Positions 56,254-64,000 of a stretch of 64,000 nt of DNA are shown piece after piece. Position 1 is the stretch's first letter. Every line of letters begins with the position of its first letter. Both the position numbers and the translations under genes were made by a program. The notes under the pieces are model-generated. The model saw only the letters and a list, made by a program, of their open reading frames with translations. It had not been told where the DNA came from and did no database searches. The DNA comes from Actinomycetota bacterium (lineage in GTDB: Bacteria; Actinomycetota; Actinomycetes; Nanopelagicales; Nanopelagicaceae). The stretch lies in NCBI GenBank assembly GCA_009698615.1, contig WLPU01000007.1, positions 17,972-81,971 of the forward strand, read 5' to 3'.

Positions 56254-57528
56254 ATGTCAGAACTGTGGTCGGCCCCCGTGCGCGGGAAAAAGGCTGTCCA
56301 TGCAACGGTCACAATTCCTGGCTCAAAATCCGTAACTAATCGCGCACTCGTACTTGCAGCCCTAGCCGACTCACCTTCTATCTTGCGTCGTCCATTGATT
56401 TCTCGCGACACAGAATTAATGAAAGCCGGCCTTATTGCGATGGGAATTGGCATCTCGCAAGAAGCTGATTTGTGGCGCATAACTCCAGGAGCACTGAAGG
56501 GTCCTGCTTCCATTGATGTCGGAAATGCCGGAACAGTAATGCGCTTTCTGCCACCTGTTGCAGCACTTGCACATGGAGAAGTTTCCTTTGACGGTGATGC
56601 CCGTTCACATGAGCGGCCATTAGCACCAGTAATTAAGGCGCTAGAAAAACTTGGCGTAACAATCGATCACCACGGACGCTTTGCATTACCACTCGTTGTC
56701 CATGGAAAAGGATCGCTTCAAGGCGGTGAGATTGAAATAGATGCGTCGGCTTCTAGCCAGTTCTTGTCGGCACTTTTGCTTGTCGGTCCAACCATGAGCC
56801 AGGGAATTACTGCGCGACATATTGGATCTCAACTTCCATCCATGCCGCACATTGAGATGACTGTCGCAATGCTCCGTGATTTCGGAGCGCAAGTTGATGT
56901 TGATGCCTCAAGCAACACTTGGCGGGTCCATCCTTCTGCGTTGCATGGCAAAGACATGGTCATCGAGCCAGATCTTTCTAATGCGGCACCTTTCCTATCG
57001 ATTCCTATGGTCTGTGGCGGTAGCATCACAATTTGTGATTGGCCACTTCAGACAACTCAACCGGGCGATCAACTCCGTTCAATTTTGACTTCTATGGGCG
57101 CGCAGATTGTTCTGGATTCCAAGGGTTTGACTTTGACTTCCTCTGGAATGATCCACGGAATTGATATTGATTTGCACGATGTCGGCGAACTAACGCCAGC
57201 GTTGGCAGCCCTTGCAGCCCTGGCAGATTCTCCTTCGCATTTGCGAGGAATCGGTCACTTGCGTCTTCATGAAACAGATCGCCTTGCGGCACTTGCAACT
57301 GAAATTAATTCACTGGGCGGCAATGTCATTGAAGATAAAGACTCGTTACGCATCATTCCTGCACCGTTGCATGGAGGCGTTTTTCATACTTACGACGATC
57401 ATCGATTAGCCACTGCCGGCGCAGTCCTTGGGCTCGTCACCGAAGGCGTCGCCGTTGAAAATGTTGGAACAACCGCCAAGACAATGCCTGATTTCCCTGG
57501 CATGTGGTCACACGTGATTGGTCGTTGA
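56254..57528 (+). CDS. aroA: 3-phosphoshikimate 1-carboxyvinyltransferase (EPSP synthase)
   Basis: Sixth step of the shikimate pathway: adds enolpyruvate to shikimate-3-phosphate. 424 residues: IPGSKSVTNRALVLAAL (Lys and Ser that bind substrate), DVGNAGTVMRFLPPVAAL, DARSHERPL and the C-terminal YDDHRLATAGAVLGL. It starts the aroA-rsgA-hisN-copA run and has a leaderless-type -10 element. Confidence 0.96.
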   Translation: MSELWSAPVRGKKAVHATVTIPGSKSVTNRALVLAALADSPSILRRPLISRDTELMKAGLIAMGIGISQEADLWRITPGALKGPASIDVGNAGTVMRFLPPVAALAHGEVSFDGDARSHERPLAPVIKALEKLGVTIDHHGRFALPLVVHGKGSLQGGEIEIDASASSQFLSALLLVGPTMSQGITARHIGSQLPSMPHIEMTVAMLRDFGAQVDVDASSNTWRVHPSALHGKDMVIEPDLSNAAPFLSIPMVCGGSITICDWPLQTTQPGDQLRSILTSMGAQIVLDSKGLTLTSSGMIHGIDIDLHDVGELTPALAALAALADSPSHLRGIGHLRLHETDRLAALATEINSLGGNVIEDKDSLRIIPAPLHGGVFHTYDDHRLATAGAVLGLVTEGVAVENVGTTAKTMPDFPGMWSHVIGR

Positions 57529-57535
57529 TAAGCCA

Positions 57536-58534
57536 ATGAGTGCACGTCAATTCGATGAATCAGATGTAAAGATTCGCCCCAGCCGCAGTACTCGCCCACG
57601 CAGTAAAGATCGTCCCTCACACTCTGAGGCAATAACAGCCCTTGTCACAACTGTTGATCGAGGCAGAACAACATGCATTACAGATGAGGGCACCATCTTG
57701 ACCACAATGAAGTCACGCGAGCTCGGACCAAAGTCTGTAGTCGTCGGAGATTTTGTTGGAATAGTTGGAGACATCAGCGGCACACCTGGTTCGCTAGCAA
57801 GAATTGTGACTGTGCAAGATCGAAAGAACTCATTGAGTAGAACTGTCGATGATGTAGCAAAAGTCGAACGCACAATTGTGGCCAACATTGATCAGCTTGT
57901 GATCGTCGTCGCCGCAACAAATCCTGAGCCGCGACGTGGGCTTATAGATCGCTTTCTCGTCAGTGCATTCCACGAAGGCATTGCGCCAATTATTCTGGTG
58001 ACCAAAGTAGACCTTGGCGAGCCTCCCGTCTTTCTAGACGAATACAGAGCGCTTGGTGTGCGCGTACTACCAACAAAAAAGGGCGCAGAGCTATCTGAAC
58101 TTCGCGAATCGCTCCATGCAAAGACTTCAGTATTGGTCGGGCACTCCGGTGTTGGTAAATCCACTCTCATCAATGTTCTTGTCCCTCATGCTGAGCGAGT
58201 TATAGGTGAAGTAAATGAAGTGACCGGGCGAGGACGTCACACTTCTTCTAGTGCAATAGCTCTTCCATTATCGCCAAGCCTTAAACTTAGCGACGGGTGG
58301 ATTATTGATACACCAGGAATTCGCGCATTTGGATTAGCCCATATCGATCCCAATCGAATCATTGCTGCCTTTAGTAATCTGAGTGAGGTAGTTTTGCAAT
58401 GCATGCCCAATTGTTCTCACGCCGTAGAAGGTTGCGCCCTCACTCGATGGGCAGCACCCAATGGTGAGGTCATTCCAGAACGTCAACAACGCATCGAAAG
58501 CCTGCGCAGCCTTCTTGAAATAAAGCTGGACTAG
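57536..58534 (+). CDS. rsgA: ribosome small subunit GTPase RsgA
   Basis: Late 30S-assembly GTPase, 332 residues, with the circularly permuted G domain: G4 TKVDLG precedes G1 GHSGVGKSTLIN, then G3 DTPGIRAFG. N-terminal OB fold (about 35-115) and a C-terminal zinc site LQCMPNCSHAVEGC with three Cys and one His. The ATG at 57536 is preferred over a TTG at 57518 that overlaps aroA. The order aroA-rsgA-hisN is common in actinobacteria. Confidence 0.94.
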   Translation: MSARQFDESDVKIRPSRSTRPRSKDRPSHSEAITALVTTVDRGRTTCITDEGTILTTMKSRELGPKSVVVGDFVGIVGDISGTPGSLARIVTVQDRKNSLSRTVDDVAKVERTIVANIDQLVIVVAATNPEPRRGLIDRFLVSAFHEGIAPIILVTKVDLGEPPVFLDEYRALGVRVLPTKKGAELSELRESLHAKTSVLVGHSGVGKSTLINVLVPHAERVIGEVNEVTGRGRHTSSSAIALPLSPSLKLSDGWIIDTPGIRAFGLAHIDPNRIIAAFSNLSEVVLQCMPNCSHAVEGCALTRWAAPNGEVIPERQQRIESLRSLLEIKLD

Positions 58535-58546
58535 ACTGAAGCTCTC

Positions 58547-59341
58547 ATGAAAACTCAAAGTTTCTCGCATGCGCAAGACCTTGAGCTCGCATTAGCGCTG
58601 GCAGATGCAGCAGATCTCATCACATCTGCGCGATACCAAGCCCTCGATTTAGTAGTTACAACTAAGCCAGACAACACTCCGGTCACTGATGCCGACCGTG
58701 CAACTGAAATGGCAATCAGAGAAATACTTACAGTCAAGCGCCCCGATGATGGTTTAGCGGGAGAAGAATTTGGAACAAATGCCGAAGGAAAATCGCGCTA
58801 CTGGGTGATTGATCCGATTGATGGAACGAAAAACTTTATGCGCGGAGTTCCAACATGGTCGACTCTCATCGCACTGATTGAAGATGGCGAAGTTGTTGTG
58901 GGAGTAGCGAGTTCTCCAGCACTTTCTCGTCGCTGGTATGCCGCCAAGGGCCTTGGATCATTTGTGATATTTGCTGGCGGAACTCCAAAGAAGAATTCCG
59001 TATCGCGAGTTGCAGCAATTGAAGATGCCTCGATCACTTATTCGGACTTTGTTGGCTGGAATGAAAAGCGCGCAGCCTTTACCTCATTGATGGATTCATG
59101 CTGGCGCTCTCGCGGTATGGGGGATTTCTGGTCACACATGTTGGTGGCAGAAGGCGCTGTCGACATCGCAGTTGAGCCGAAACTGGCACTGTGGGATGTA
59201 GCTGCGATAGACATTATCGTTCGAGAAGCAGGCGGACGTTTTACTAGCGTAAGCGGTGAAAATGGGCCACATCACGGCAGCGGTCTTTCAACAAACGGGA
59301 AACTCCACGACAAGGTGGTGAAACTTCTCAATGGAAACTAA
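58547..59341 (+). CDS. hisN: histidinol-phosphatase, inositol-monophosphatase family
   Basis: 264 residues with the metal-dependent phosphatase motifs GEEFGTNAEG, WVIDPIDGTKNFMRG and WDVAAIDIIVREAGG. Actinobacteria use this family (HisN) for histidinol phosphate; the neighbourhood aroA-rsgA-hisN supports this over inositol monophosphatase. TAGACT lies 9 bp before the ATG. It overlaps the copA start by 11 bp. Confidence 0.9.
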   Translation: MKTQSFSHAQDLELALALADAADLITSARYQALDLVVTTKPDNTPVTDADRATEMAIREILTVKRPDDGLAGEEFGTNAEGKSRYWVIDPIDGTKNFMRGVPTWSTLIALIEDGEVVVGVASSPALSRRWYAAKGLGSFVIFAGGTPKKNSVSRVAAIEDASITYSDFVGWNEKRAAFTSLMDSCWRSRGMGDFWSHMLVAEGAVDIAVEPKLALWDVAAIDIIVREAGGRFTSVSGENGPHHGSGLSTNGKLHDKVVKLLNGN

Positions 59342-61583
59342 GCAAGGCTCCCTGGAAACTATCACGCTCCGTCTTGAAGGAATGACTTGCTCATCGTGCG
59401 TAGCATCTATAGAACGCTCACTCAATTCTCTTCCCGGTGTCAGCGCCACCGTGAATTTTGCAACAGAGACAGCGCATGTTTTGGCACCTGCTGAAATGCC
59501 TACCAAAGAATTGATCTCAGCAGTCAAATCTGCTGGCTACTCTGCCCAACTGATTGCAGATGCTAGCCAGGTCGCGCTACATAGCAAGAAATCTGGAACA
59601 GCACTTTTCTTTGCGCTCTTCTTTACTATTCCAGTGGTAGCAATATCAATGAATATGTCTTGGCACCACTCGATTGATCACTGGATTCTTGGTCAGTTGG
59701 ATAATTTCAATCTTTTGCATCCTTTGTATTCAGCGGCATCTTGGCTTGTCATCGGCTTAAGTGCACCGGTTGTCTTGATAGTTGCTATTCCGATCCATCG
59801 CGCAGCAATTCGAAACATCTTCCATCCCACAATGGACAACCTCATCACCCTTGGTTCGTTGTCTGCATTTGCATGGTCTATTTACGCCAACTCCACTGGC
59901 GTGGGTGATGTCTACGCAGAAGTTGCAGCAACAGTCATCACATTCGTCATCGCAGGACGTTTTCTAGAATCTCGCGCTAAGGCACGTGCAAGCAGCGCTC
60001 TTTCCACTCTCTTGGCACTTGGCAGCAAGGAAGTCTCTGTACTTCGAAATGGCGAAACTGTTTTGGTTCCGATTGAAAACCTCGCTGTTGGTGATGAGTT
60101 CGTTGCCAAACCGGGAGAGCGCATCGCTACCGATGGCGTAGTGATCTCTGGAAACAGCGCAGTTGATAATTCGATGCTTACCGGCGAATCAATGCCGATC
60201 GAGGTAACCACTGGCGCACAAGTCATTGGTTCATCTCTCAATCGAAATGGACGACTAGTTATAAGGGCAACTCGTATTGGTTCCGATACAGAGCTTGCAC
60301 GAATTACATCTATGGTCGTGAGTGCCCAAGGCACTAAGGCCCCGATACAAAGAATGGCGGACCGAATTGCTGCCGTCTTTGTTCCTATCGTTACATTGCT
60401 GGCAATCGGCACCTATTTTGCATGGCGCTATACCGATCACTCAATCACTCAATCCATTTCTTCAGCAATAGCAGTTCTTGTCATTGCCTGTCCGTGCGCG
60501 CTCGGTCTTGCTACACCGGTGGCACTTTTAGTGGCATCTGGGCGCGGCGCACAACGAGGAATCGTCATTCGCCAGCCACGGGTTTTAGAAGTTGCCCGCA
60601 AAATCGATTCTGTCGTTTTAGATAAGACAGGCACACTGACAAGCGGCACGATGTCATTGTTGAGCACTGTGATCGTTCCAGCAGCTGGGGACGTTCTTGG
60701 CAATAAATATAGAGAACTCTTGCGCGAGCCAATAATTCTTTCCTCCGCCTTATCTATCGAATCTCACAGCGAGCATCCGGTTGCACAAGCAATCGTTTCT
60801 GGTGCGCTGGCACAAGGTTTGAAACCAACAACTGTTACAGAATTCTCGGTGACTCCAGGATCAGGAGCCGCCGGTCGCGTCAATTTAGGAATGCACTCAC
60901 CAGTAGTACTTATCGGATCACCCAGCGCTGTTGCACATAGCACCACGCCATTTCATCCAGAGGTTGCAGCAGCGGTTGATTCAGCTCAAAAACTTGGGCA
61001 GACAGTATCTGTATTGGCATGGAATGGAGTCGCACTTGCCGTATTTGCTGTCGGTGATCAAATCAAATCGGATGCATCAGAAACAATAGCTGCATTTGCA
61101 ACTATAGGTATTGATGCGTGGCTCGTTACAGGAGACAGCGTCGAGGTAGCACTAGGTGTTGCACAACAAGTAGGAATCTCTCCTGATCGAGTTGTGGCAG
61201 GGGCTCTTCCGCAAGACAAAGTTGATCACGTTTTATCCCTTCAGAGCCAAGGACATCGCGTCCTCATGGTCGGAGATGGAATCAATGATGCAGCAGCACT
61301 GGCCACTGCGGATTTAAGTATTGCAATGGGAACCGGAACAGATACTGCAATCGCAACAGCTGATATCACCTTGATGCGCGCACATTTAGGTGGCGTTATC
61401 GATGCACTCAATCTTTCGGCCAAAACTCTTCGTGTTATTCGTGGGAACCTCGCCTGGGCCTTTGCCTATAACGTAATTGGGCTGCCCATTGCCGCACTTG
61501 GCGCACTACGCCCCATGTATGCCGCAGGTGCCATGGCGCTTTCAAGTTTGTTTGTTGTTACCAACTCACTTCGCATCCGCTAA
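59331..61583 (+). CDS. copA: copper-exporting P1B-type ATPase
   Basis: 750 residues, moves Cu(I) out of the cytoplasm. One N-terminal heavy-metal domain (GMTCSSCVASIERSL, residues about 13-27), eight membrane helices with the CPC site in VIACPCALGLATP, the phosphorylation loop DKTGTLTSG, the HP locus SEHPVA and the hinge VGDGINDAAAL. No chaperone or CsoR-type regulator gene is next to it. The start overlaps hisN by 11 bp, so expression is tied to the aroA run; a copper-responsive promoter is not seen. Confidence 0.93.
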   Translation: METKQGSLETITLRLEGMTCSSCVASIERSLNSLPGVSATVNFATETAHVLAPAEMPTKELISAVKSAGYSAQLIADASQVALHSKKSGTALFFALFFTIPVVAISMNMSWHHSIDHWILGQLDNFNLLHPLYSAASWLVIGLSAPVVLIVAIPIHRAAIRNIFHPTMDNLITLGSLSAFAWSIYANSTGVGDVYAEVAATVITFVIAGRFLESRAKARASSALSTLLALGSKEVSVLRNGETVLVPIENLAVGDEFVAKPGERIATDGVVISGNSAVDNSMLTGESMPIEVTTGAQVIGSSLNRNGRLVIRATRIGSDTELARITSMVVSAQGTKAPIQRMADRIAAVFVPIVTLLAIGTYFAWRYTDHSITQSISSAIAVLVIACPCALGLATPVALLVASGRGAQRGIVIRQPRVLEVARKIDSVVLDKTGTLTSGTMSLLSTVIVPAAGDVLGNKYRELLREPIILSSALSIESHSEHPVAQAIVSGALAQGLKPTTVTEFSVTPGSGAAGRVNLGMHSPVVLIGSPSAVAHSTTPFHPEVAAAVDSAQKLGQTVSVLAWNGVALAVFAVGDQIKSDASETIAAFATIGIDAWLVTGDSVEVALGVAQQVGISPDRVVAGALPQDKVDHVLSLQSQGHRVLMVGDGINDAAALATADLSIAMGTGTDTAIATADITLMRAHLGGVIDALNLSAKTLRVIRGNLAWAFAYNVIGLPIAALGALRPMYAAGAMALSSLFVVTNSLRIR

Positions 61584-61631
61584 ATCCGCAATCAATCAAC
61601 GACATCTCTGGAAAAATCTCTGACTTGCAGG

Positions 61632-61649
61632 TAGTTGAAAGTTCAACTA
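61632..61649. promoter_or_regulatory. perfect palindrome upstream of pirin gene, likely operator
   Basis: TAGTTGAA-AG-TTCAACTA: two perfect 8-bp inverted arms with a 2-bp spacer, 34 bp before the GTG start of the pirin gene. Length and symmetry fit operators of winged-helix dimers such as MarR-family repressors. No such regulator gene is in the window. Confidence 0.6.
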
Positions 61650-61683
61650 TCCTTCACTCACTGAGTAATTCAAAGGAGAGCAC

Positions 61684-62661
61684 GTGCCCGCAGTAACAGT
61701 TAAAGACATCACGGTTCTGCCTCGCATTGGCGCTGCAGCAACATCGCGCGCACGAACTGTTTCCTCTATTACAACCGCTCCTCAAGGTTTTGAAGGTGAA
61801 GGTTTTCCTGTTCGCAGAGCATTTGCTGGCGTCGACATCGCAAAATTGGATCCCTTCATTCATCTGGATCAAATGGGCGAAGTTGAATACGCGCCAGGTG
61901 AACCAAAAGGTACTCCTTGGCATCCCCACCGTGGATTTGAAACAGTTACATACATTATTGATGGAATCTTTGACCACCGGGATAACAATGGTGGTGGTGG
62001 CACAATTTCCAATGGCGACACTCAATGGATGACTGCGGGTGCTGGAATTTTGCACATTGAAACTCCTCCAGAGCATTTAGTGATGAGCGGCGGCTTATTT
62101 CATGGATTCCAATTGTGGGTCAACCTTCCTGCGGCAAAGAAATGGTCTCCTCCGGCGTATCAAGACTTGCGCGCAAGTGATGTCGCACTTTTAGCATCTG
62201 ATGATGGTGGAACATTGATTCGCGTCATTGCAGGTGAGATTGCTGGTCACAAAGGCCCTGGAACAACCCAAACTCCAATCACTCTTGTGCATGCAACGCT
62301 GCAGCCAGGGGCAGAGTTAAGGTTGCCATGGCGCGCAAATTACAACGCACTTGTCTACACACTTGCAGGATACGGATTTGTTGGCGATGAGCGCCGGCCA
62401 GTCCAGATGGGTCAACTGACTGTCTTTGGAGAAGGCGACACCATTGTTGTTCGTGCCGCTGATGTGCAAGAAAGCAGATCTCCCGAAATGGATGTCTTTA
62501 TTCTTGGTGGCCAACCTATTAAAGAACCTGTTGCATGGATGGGCCCTTTTGTTATGAACACCAAAGCTGAAGTAATGCAGGCCTTTGAAGACTTCCAAAA
62601 AGGATTGCTTGGCACTATTCCTGCCGTTCACAACACGCCTAAGGATCTTGTAGAAGGATAA
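61684..62661 (+). CDS. pirin-family protein
   Basis: 325 residues of the bicupin pirin family. The metal/active site HPHRGFETVTYIIDG (about residues 80-94) and GDTQWMTAGAGILHIE give the His/Glu set. Some pirins have quercetinase activity; others bind regulators. GTG start with AAAGGAG 6 bp upstream. A palindromic operator-like site precedes it, so it is probably induced by an aromatic or redox signal. Confidence 0.9.
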   Translation: MPAVTVKDITVLPRIGAAATSRARTVSSITTAPQGFEGEGFPVRRAFAGVDIAKLDPFIHLDQMGEVEYAPGEPKGTPWHPHRGFETVTYIIDGIFDHRDNNGGGGTISNGDTQWMTAGAGILHIETPPEHLVMSGGLFHGFQLWVNLPAAKKWSPPAYQDLRASDVALLASDDGGTLIRVIAGEIAGHKGPGTTQTPITLVHATLQPGAELRLPWRANYNALVYTLAGYGFVGDERRPVQMGQLTVFGEGDTIVVRAADVQESRSPEMDVFILGGQPIKEPVAWMGPFVMNTKAEVMQAFEDFQKGLLGTIPAVHNTPKDLVEG

Positions 62662-62680
62662 ATTAGGTAATACTTGCGTC

Positions 62681-63226
62681 ATGATCTGGTGGCCTTCTGA
62701 AGTTCCAACGCTTTCCTATGGCCTGACGACGCTACGTGCGCTTACTCCGGCTGACATTCCTGATATTTATCGTGAGCTTCAAGATCCGGTGATCCCGCAA
62801 TTCACGACATTGCCCGCTAACTACACAATGGAAAATGCAGAGTTTTACGTCAAAAATAAAACGATTCAGTACTTAGCCGAAAAGAAAGAATTTGCCTTCG
62901 CAATTGAGCACGATGACATATTTTCAGGTGTCGTATCACTGCACGACATTCACTTGGCAGACCACATCGCCGAAGTTGGCTATTGGATAGCCGCTCCCAT
63001 GCGTCGCAAGGGCGTCGGCAGCGCAGCTGTGCGACTGATTACCGACTATGGGTTTACGACTATGGGTTTTCGCAGAATTGAAGCAAAAGTAGATGTAAAG
63101 AACGAAGGATCAAGGGCGCTTCTACTTAATGAGGGATACGAATTTGAAGCGATCATGCGCTCTGCAAAGACTGCGCTAGATGGCACTCAGGAGGATATGG
63201 TTCTTTACAGCGCACTTTCTGGTTAA
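62681..63226 (+). CDS. GNAT-family N-acetyltransferase (RimJ/RimL type)
   Basis: 181 residues. GNAT pattern: TLRALTPADIPDIYRELQDP at the N-terminus, the acetyl-CoA loop MRRKGVGSAAVRLITDYGF (about 107-125) and RRIEAKVDVKNEGSRALLLNEGYEFEA near the C-terminus, typical of the Rim-like group. The acceptor is unknown. AATACT lies 6 bp before the ATG; no ribosome-binding site. Confidence 0.88.
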   Translation: MIWWPSEVPTLSYGLTTLRALTPADIPDIYRELQDPVIPQFTTLPANYTMENAEFYVKNKTIQYLAEKKEFAFAIEHDDIFSGVVSLHDIHLADHIAEVGYWIAAPMRRKGVGSAAVRLITDYGFTTMGFRRIEAKVDVKNEGSRALLLNEGYEFEAIMRSAKTALDGTQEDMVLYSALSG

Positions 63227-63233
63227 CAATATC

Positions 63234-63262
63234 TTGGCATATCTACTAATTTCATCTACGGT
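63234..63262 (+). promoter_or_regulatory. leaderless promoter of small membrane-protein gene
   Basis: TTGGCA (63234-63239), a 17-bp spacer, TACGGT (63257-63262), then TAAGCC and the ATG at 63269. Both boxes and both spacings are good, so transcription should start at the ATG. Confidence 0.6.
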
Positions 63263-63268
63263 TAAGCC

Positions 63269-63553
63269 ATGCAATCGCTAGCGCTCTTGGTCGGAATCCT
63301 TTTTCTTTCATCCCTTGGTTGCGGTCCAATCGCTTACTGGTTAACAACAATTCATCCACGCACTCACCGCCGCGATATGTATAAGAAAGCTCTTATTGCA
63401 GTTCTCACGATGTGGGGATCAATGACGGGCATCAATTTTGCATTGGCACACGTTCCAATTTATGTGCGCTTTATTGGAGTCTTCTCGATTGCAACGTCTT
63501 TGCTAGCAGTGAAGAAGGAATTCGGCGGGCCTAGAAAACTTAAAGAAGAATAG
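63269..63553 (+). CDS. small membrane protein, unknown function
   Basis: 94 residues with two to three hydrophobic segments: residues 1-26 (LALLVGILFLSSLGCGPIAYWL), 43-58 and 62-80, plus basic ends. No family recognised. It has a clean leaderless promoter, which supports it being a real gene. It lies between the GNAT gene and tmRNA. Confidence 0.7.
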   Translation: MQSLALLVGILFLSSLGCGPIAYWLTTIHPRTHRRDMYKKALIAVLTMWGSMTGINFALAHVPIYVRFIGVFSIATSLLAVKKEFGGPRKLKEE

Positions 63554-63630
63554 GCTCTTGTGTCCCTGAGGAATTTTGTGCAGTGCAATAGCGCGAGCAG
63601 AAAAGTACAGGAGATTGCTGAATAAAAAAG

Positions 63631-64000
63631 TGGAGGTGCCGGGAATCGAACCCGGGTCCTTCGGTACCAAAACAGGGCTTCTACGGGCGTAGTGTGTTTA
63701 TCGTTTTCTCAGTTCCGAATCTCTTACACACGAGTATCCGACGAACTCATTTGCGAAACTGTTCTCTGATGTCGTTCGCAACGCCAACATCATGAAAAGC
63801 CCTCTAGCGGCGCTAGGTTCCGGATCGAAGGCTCACCCGGGCTAACGGATTACGAGGCTAGCTTATGCAGCTAGGGCGTAATCAGCGGCAGTTGTACTGG
63901 CGCTTAGTTTTTTGCACAGGTTATTGGTTAACGAGATCATCCTGGCTTCCTCGGCCCGCTTCCCCTGCCCCAACATCCAAAGTCGAGACCGTTCACCCCC
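63631..64000 (-). ncRNA. ssrA: transfer-messenger RNA (tmRNA)
   Basis: Rescues stalled ribosomes. The 5' end (GGGGGTG, 64000-63994) pairs with CACCTCC (63638-63632) to form the acceptor stem; the T arm GGACCCGGGTTCGATTCCCGG is intact and the discriminator A is at 63631, without encoded CCA. A run of T follows (minus strand) as terminator. The tag reading frame ends ...DYALAA before TAA (63865-63863); read upstream it gives about 16-17 codons, KKLSASTTAADYALAA preceded by TGC. The 5' end coincides with the window edge. Confidence 0.93.

Overview
The window looks like a stretch of chromosome from a small, densely packed, low-GC actinobacterium, most likely of the freshwater acI / Nanopelagicales type. 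This is an inference, since no marker gene search was possible. The evidence is as follows. Actinobacterium-specific genes are present: a fused E1/E2 2-oxoglutarate decarboxylase (kgd), nickel superoxide dismutase with its maturation protease, a SigR/RsrA thiol-stress switch, DUF2017 and DUF3039 proteins, a WecA-like transferase next to the ATP synthase operon, and an aroA-rsgA-hisN cluster. Most genes touch or overlap, base composition is roughly balanced, and many genes seem to lack a leader.

Layout. 1-5.6 kb: a small conserved protein, a two-gene ABC exporter with an overlapping gene for a secreted basic protein, cobalamin adenosyltransferase, then murA-glpX. 5.6-26.5 kb: one long minus-strand run. 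In transcription order it holds argS-lysA-hom-thrC-thrB (aspartate-family amino acids), rho, rpmE, prfA-prmC-a divergent Sua5-like gene-glyA, a WecA-like gene, two small AtpI/AtpZ-like membrane genes and the full atpBEFHAGDC operon. 26.6-32 kb: tRNA-Leu(TAG), then an accessory-looking module of a PIG-L/LmbE deacetylase divergent from a polar-amino-acid ABC transporter and a SelA-like PLP enzyme. 32-35 kb: glutamate dehydrogenase, a SnoaL-like protein, metY and a hemolysin III protein. 36-39.6 kb: a coiled-coil protein with a basic tail, a membrane acyltransferase, and a single-pass membrane protein with a histone-H1-like tail. 39.6-44.7 kb: rdgB, rph, murI, DUF2017, clpS, a secreted GH18 protein, DUF3039. 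44.7-53.3 kb: argF, three-subunit transhydrogenase pntAA-pntAB-pntB, a degenerate GGDEF protein, kgd. 53.3-56.2 kb: sodX/sodN, a thioesterase, rsrA-sigR and an SRAP protein. 56.2-63.6 kb: aroA-rsgA-hisN-copA, pirin, a GNAT protein and a small membrane protein. The window ends exactly at the 5' end of tmRNA (ssrA, minus strand).

Most of the window is core metabolism and gene expression. The clearest non-gene signal is a recurring arrangement TANNNT - 6 or 7 nt - start codon in front of at least ten genes, often with TAGGCT as the hexamer. It indicates leaderless transcription and, for several genes, helps decide the start codon. Other points for a second look are the LmbE/ABC/SelA-like module, the membrane-anchored H1-like protein, an Asp in place of the catalytic Cys of MurA, a Sua5-like protein that has lost its motifs, an epsilon subunit reduced to its beta domain, a hairpin covering the ribosome-binding site of a permease, and an unusual tmRNA tag. 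I saw no phage, insertion sequence, CRISPR array or rRNA.
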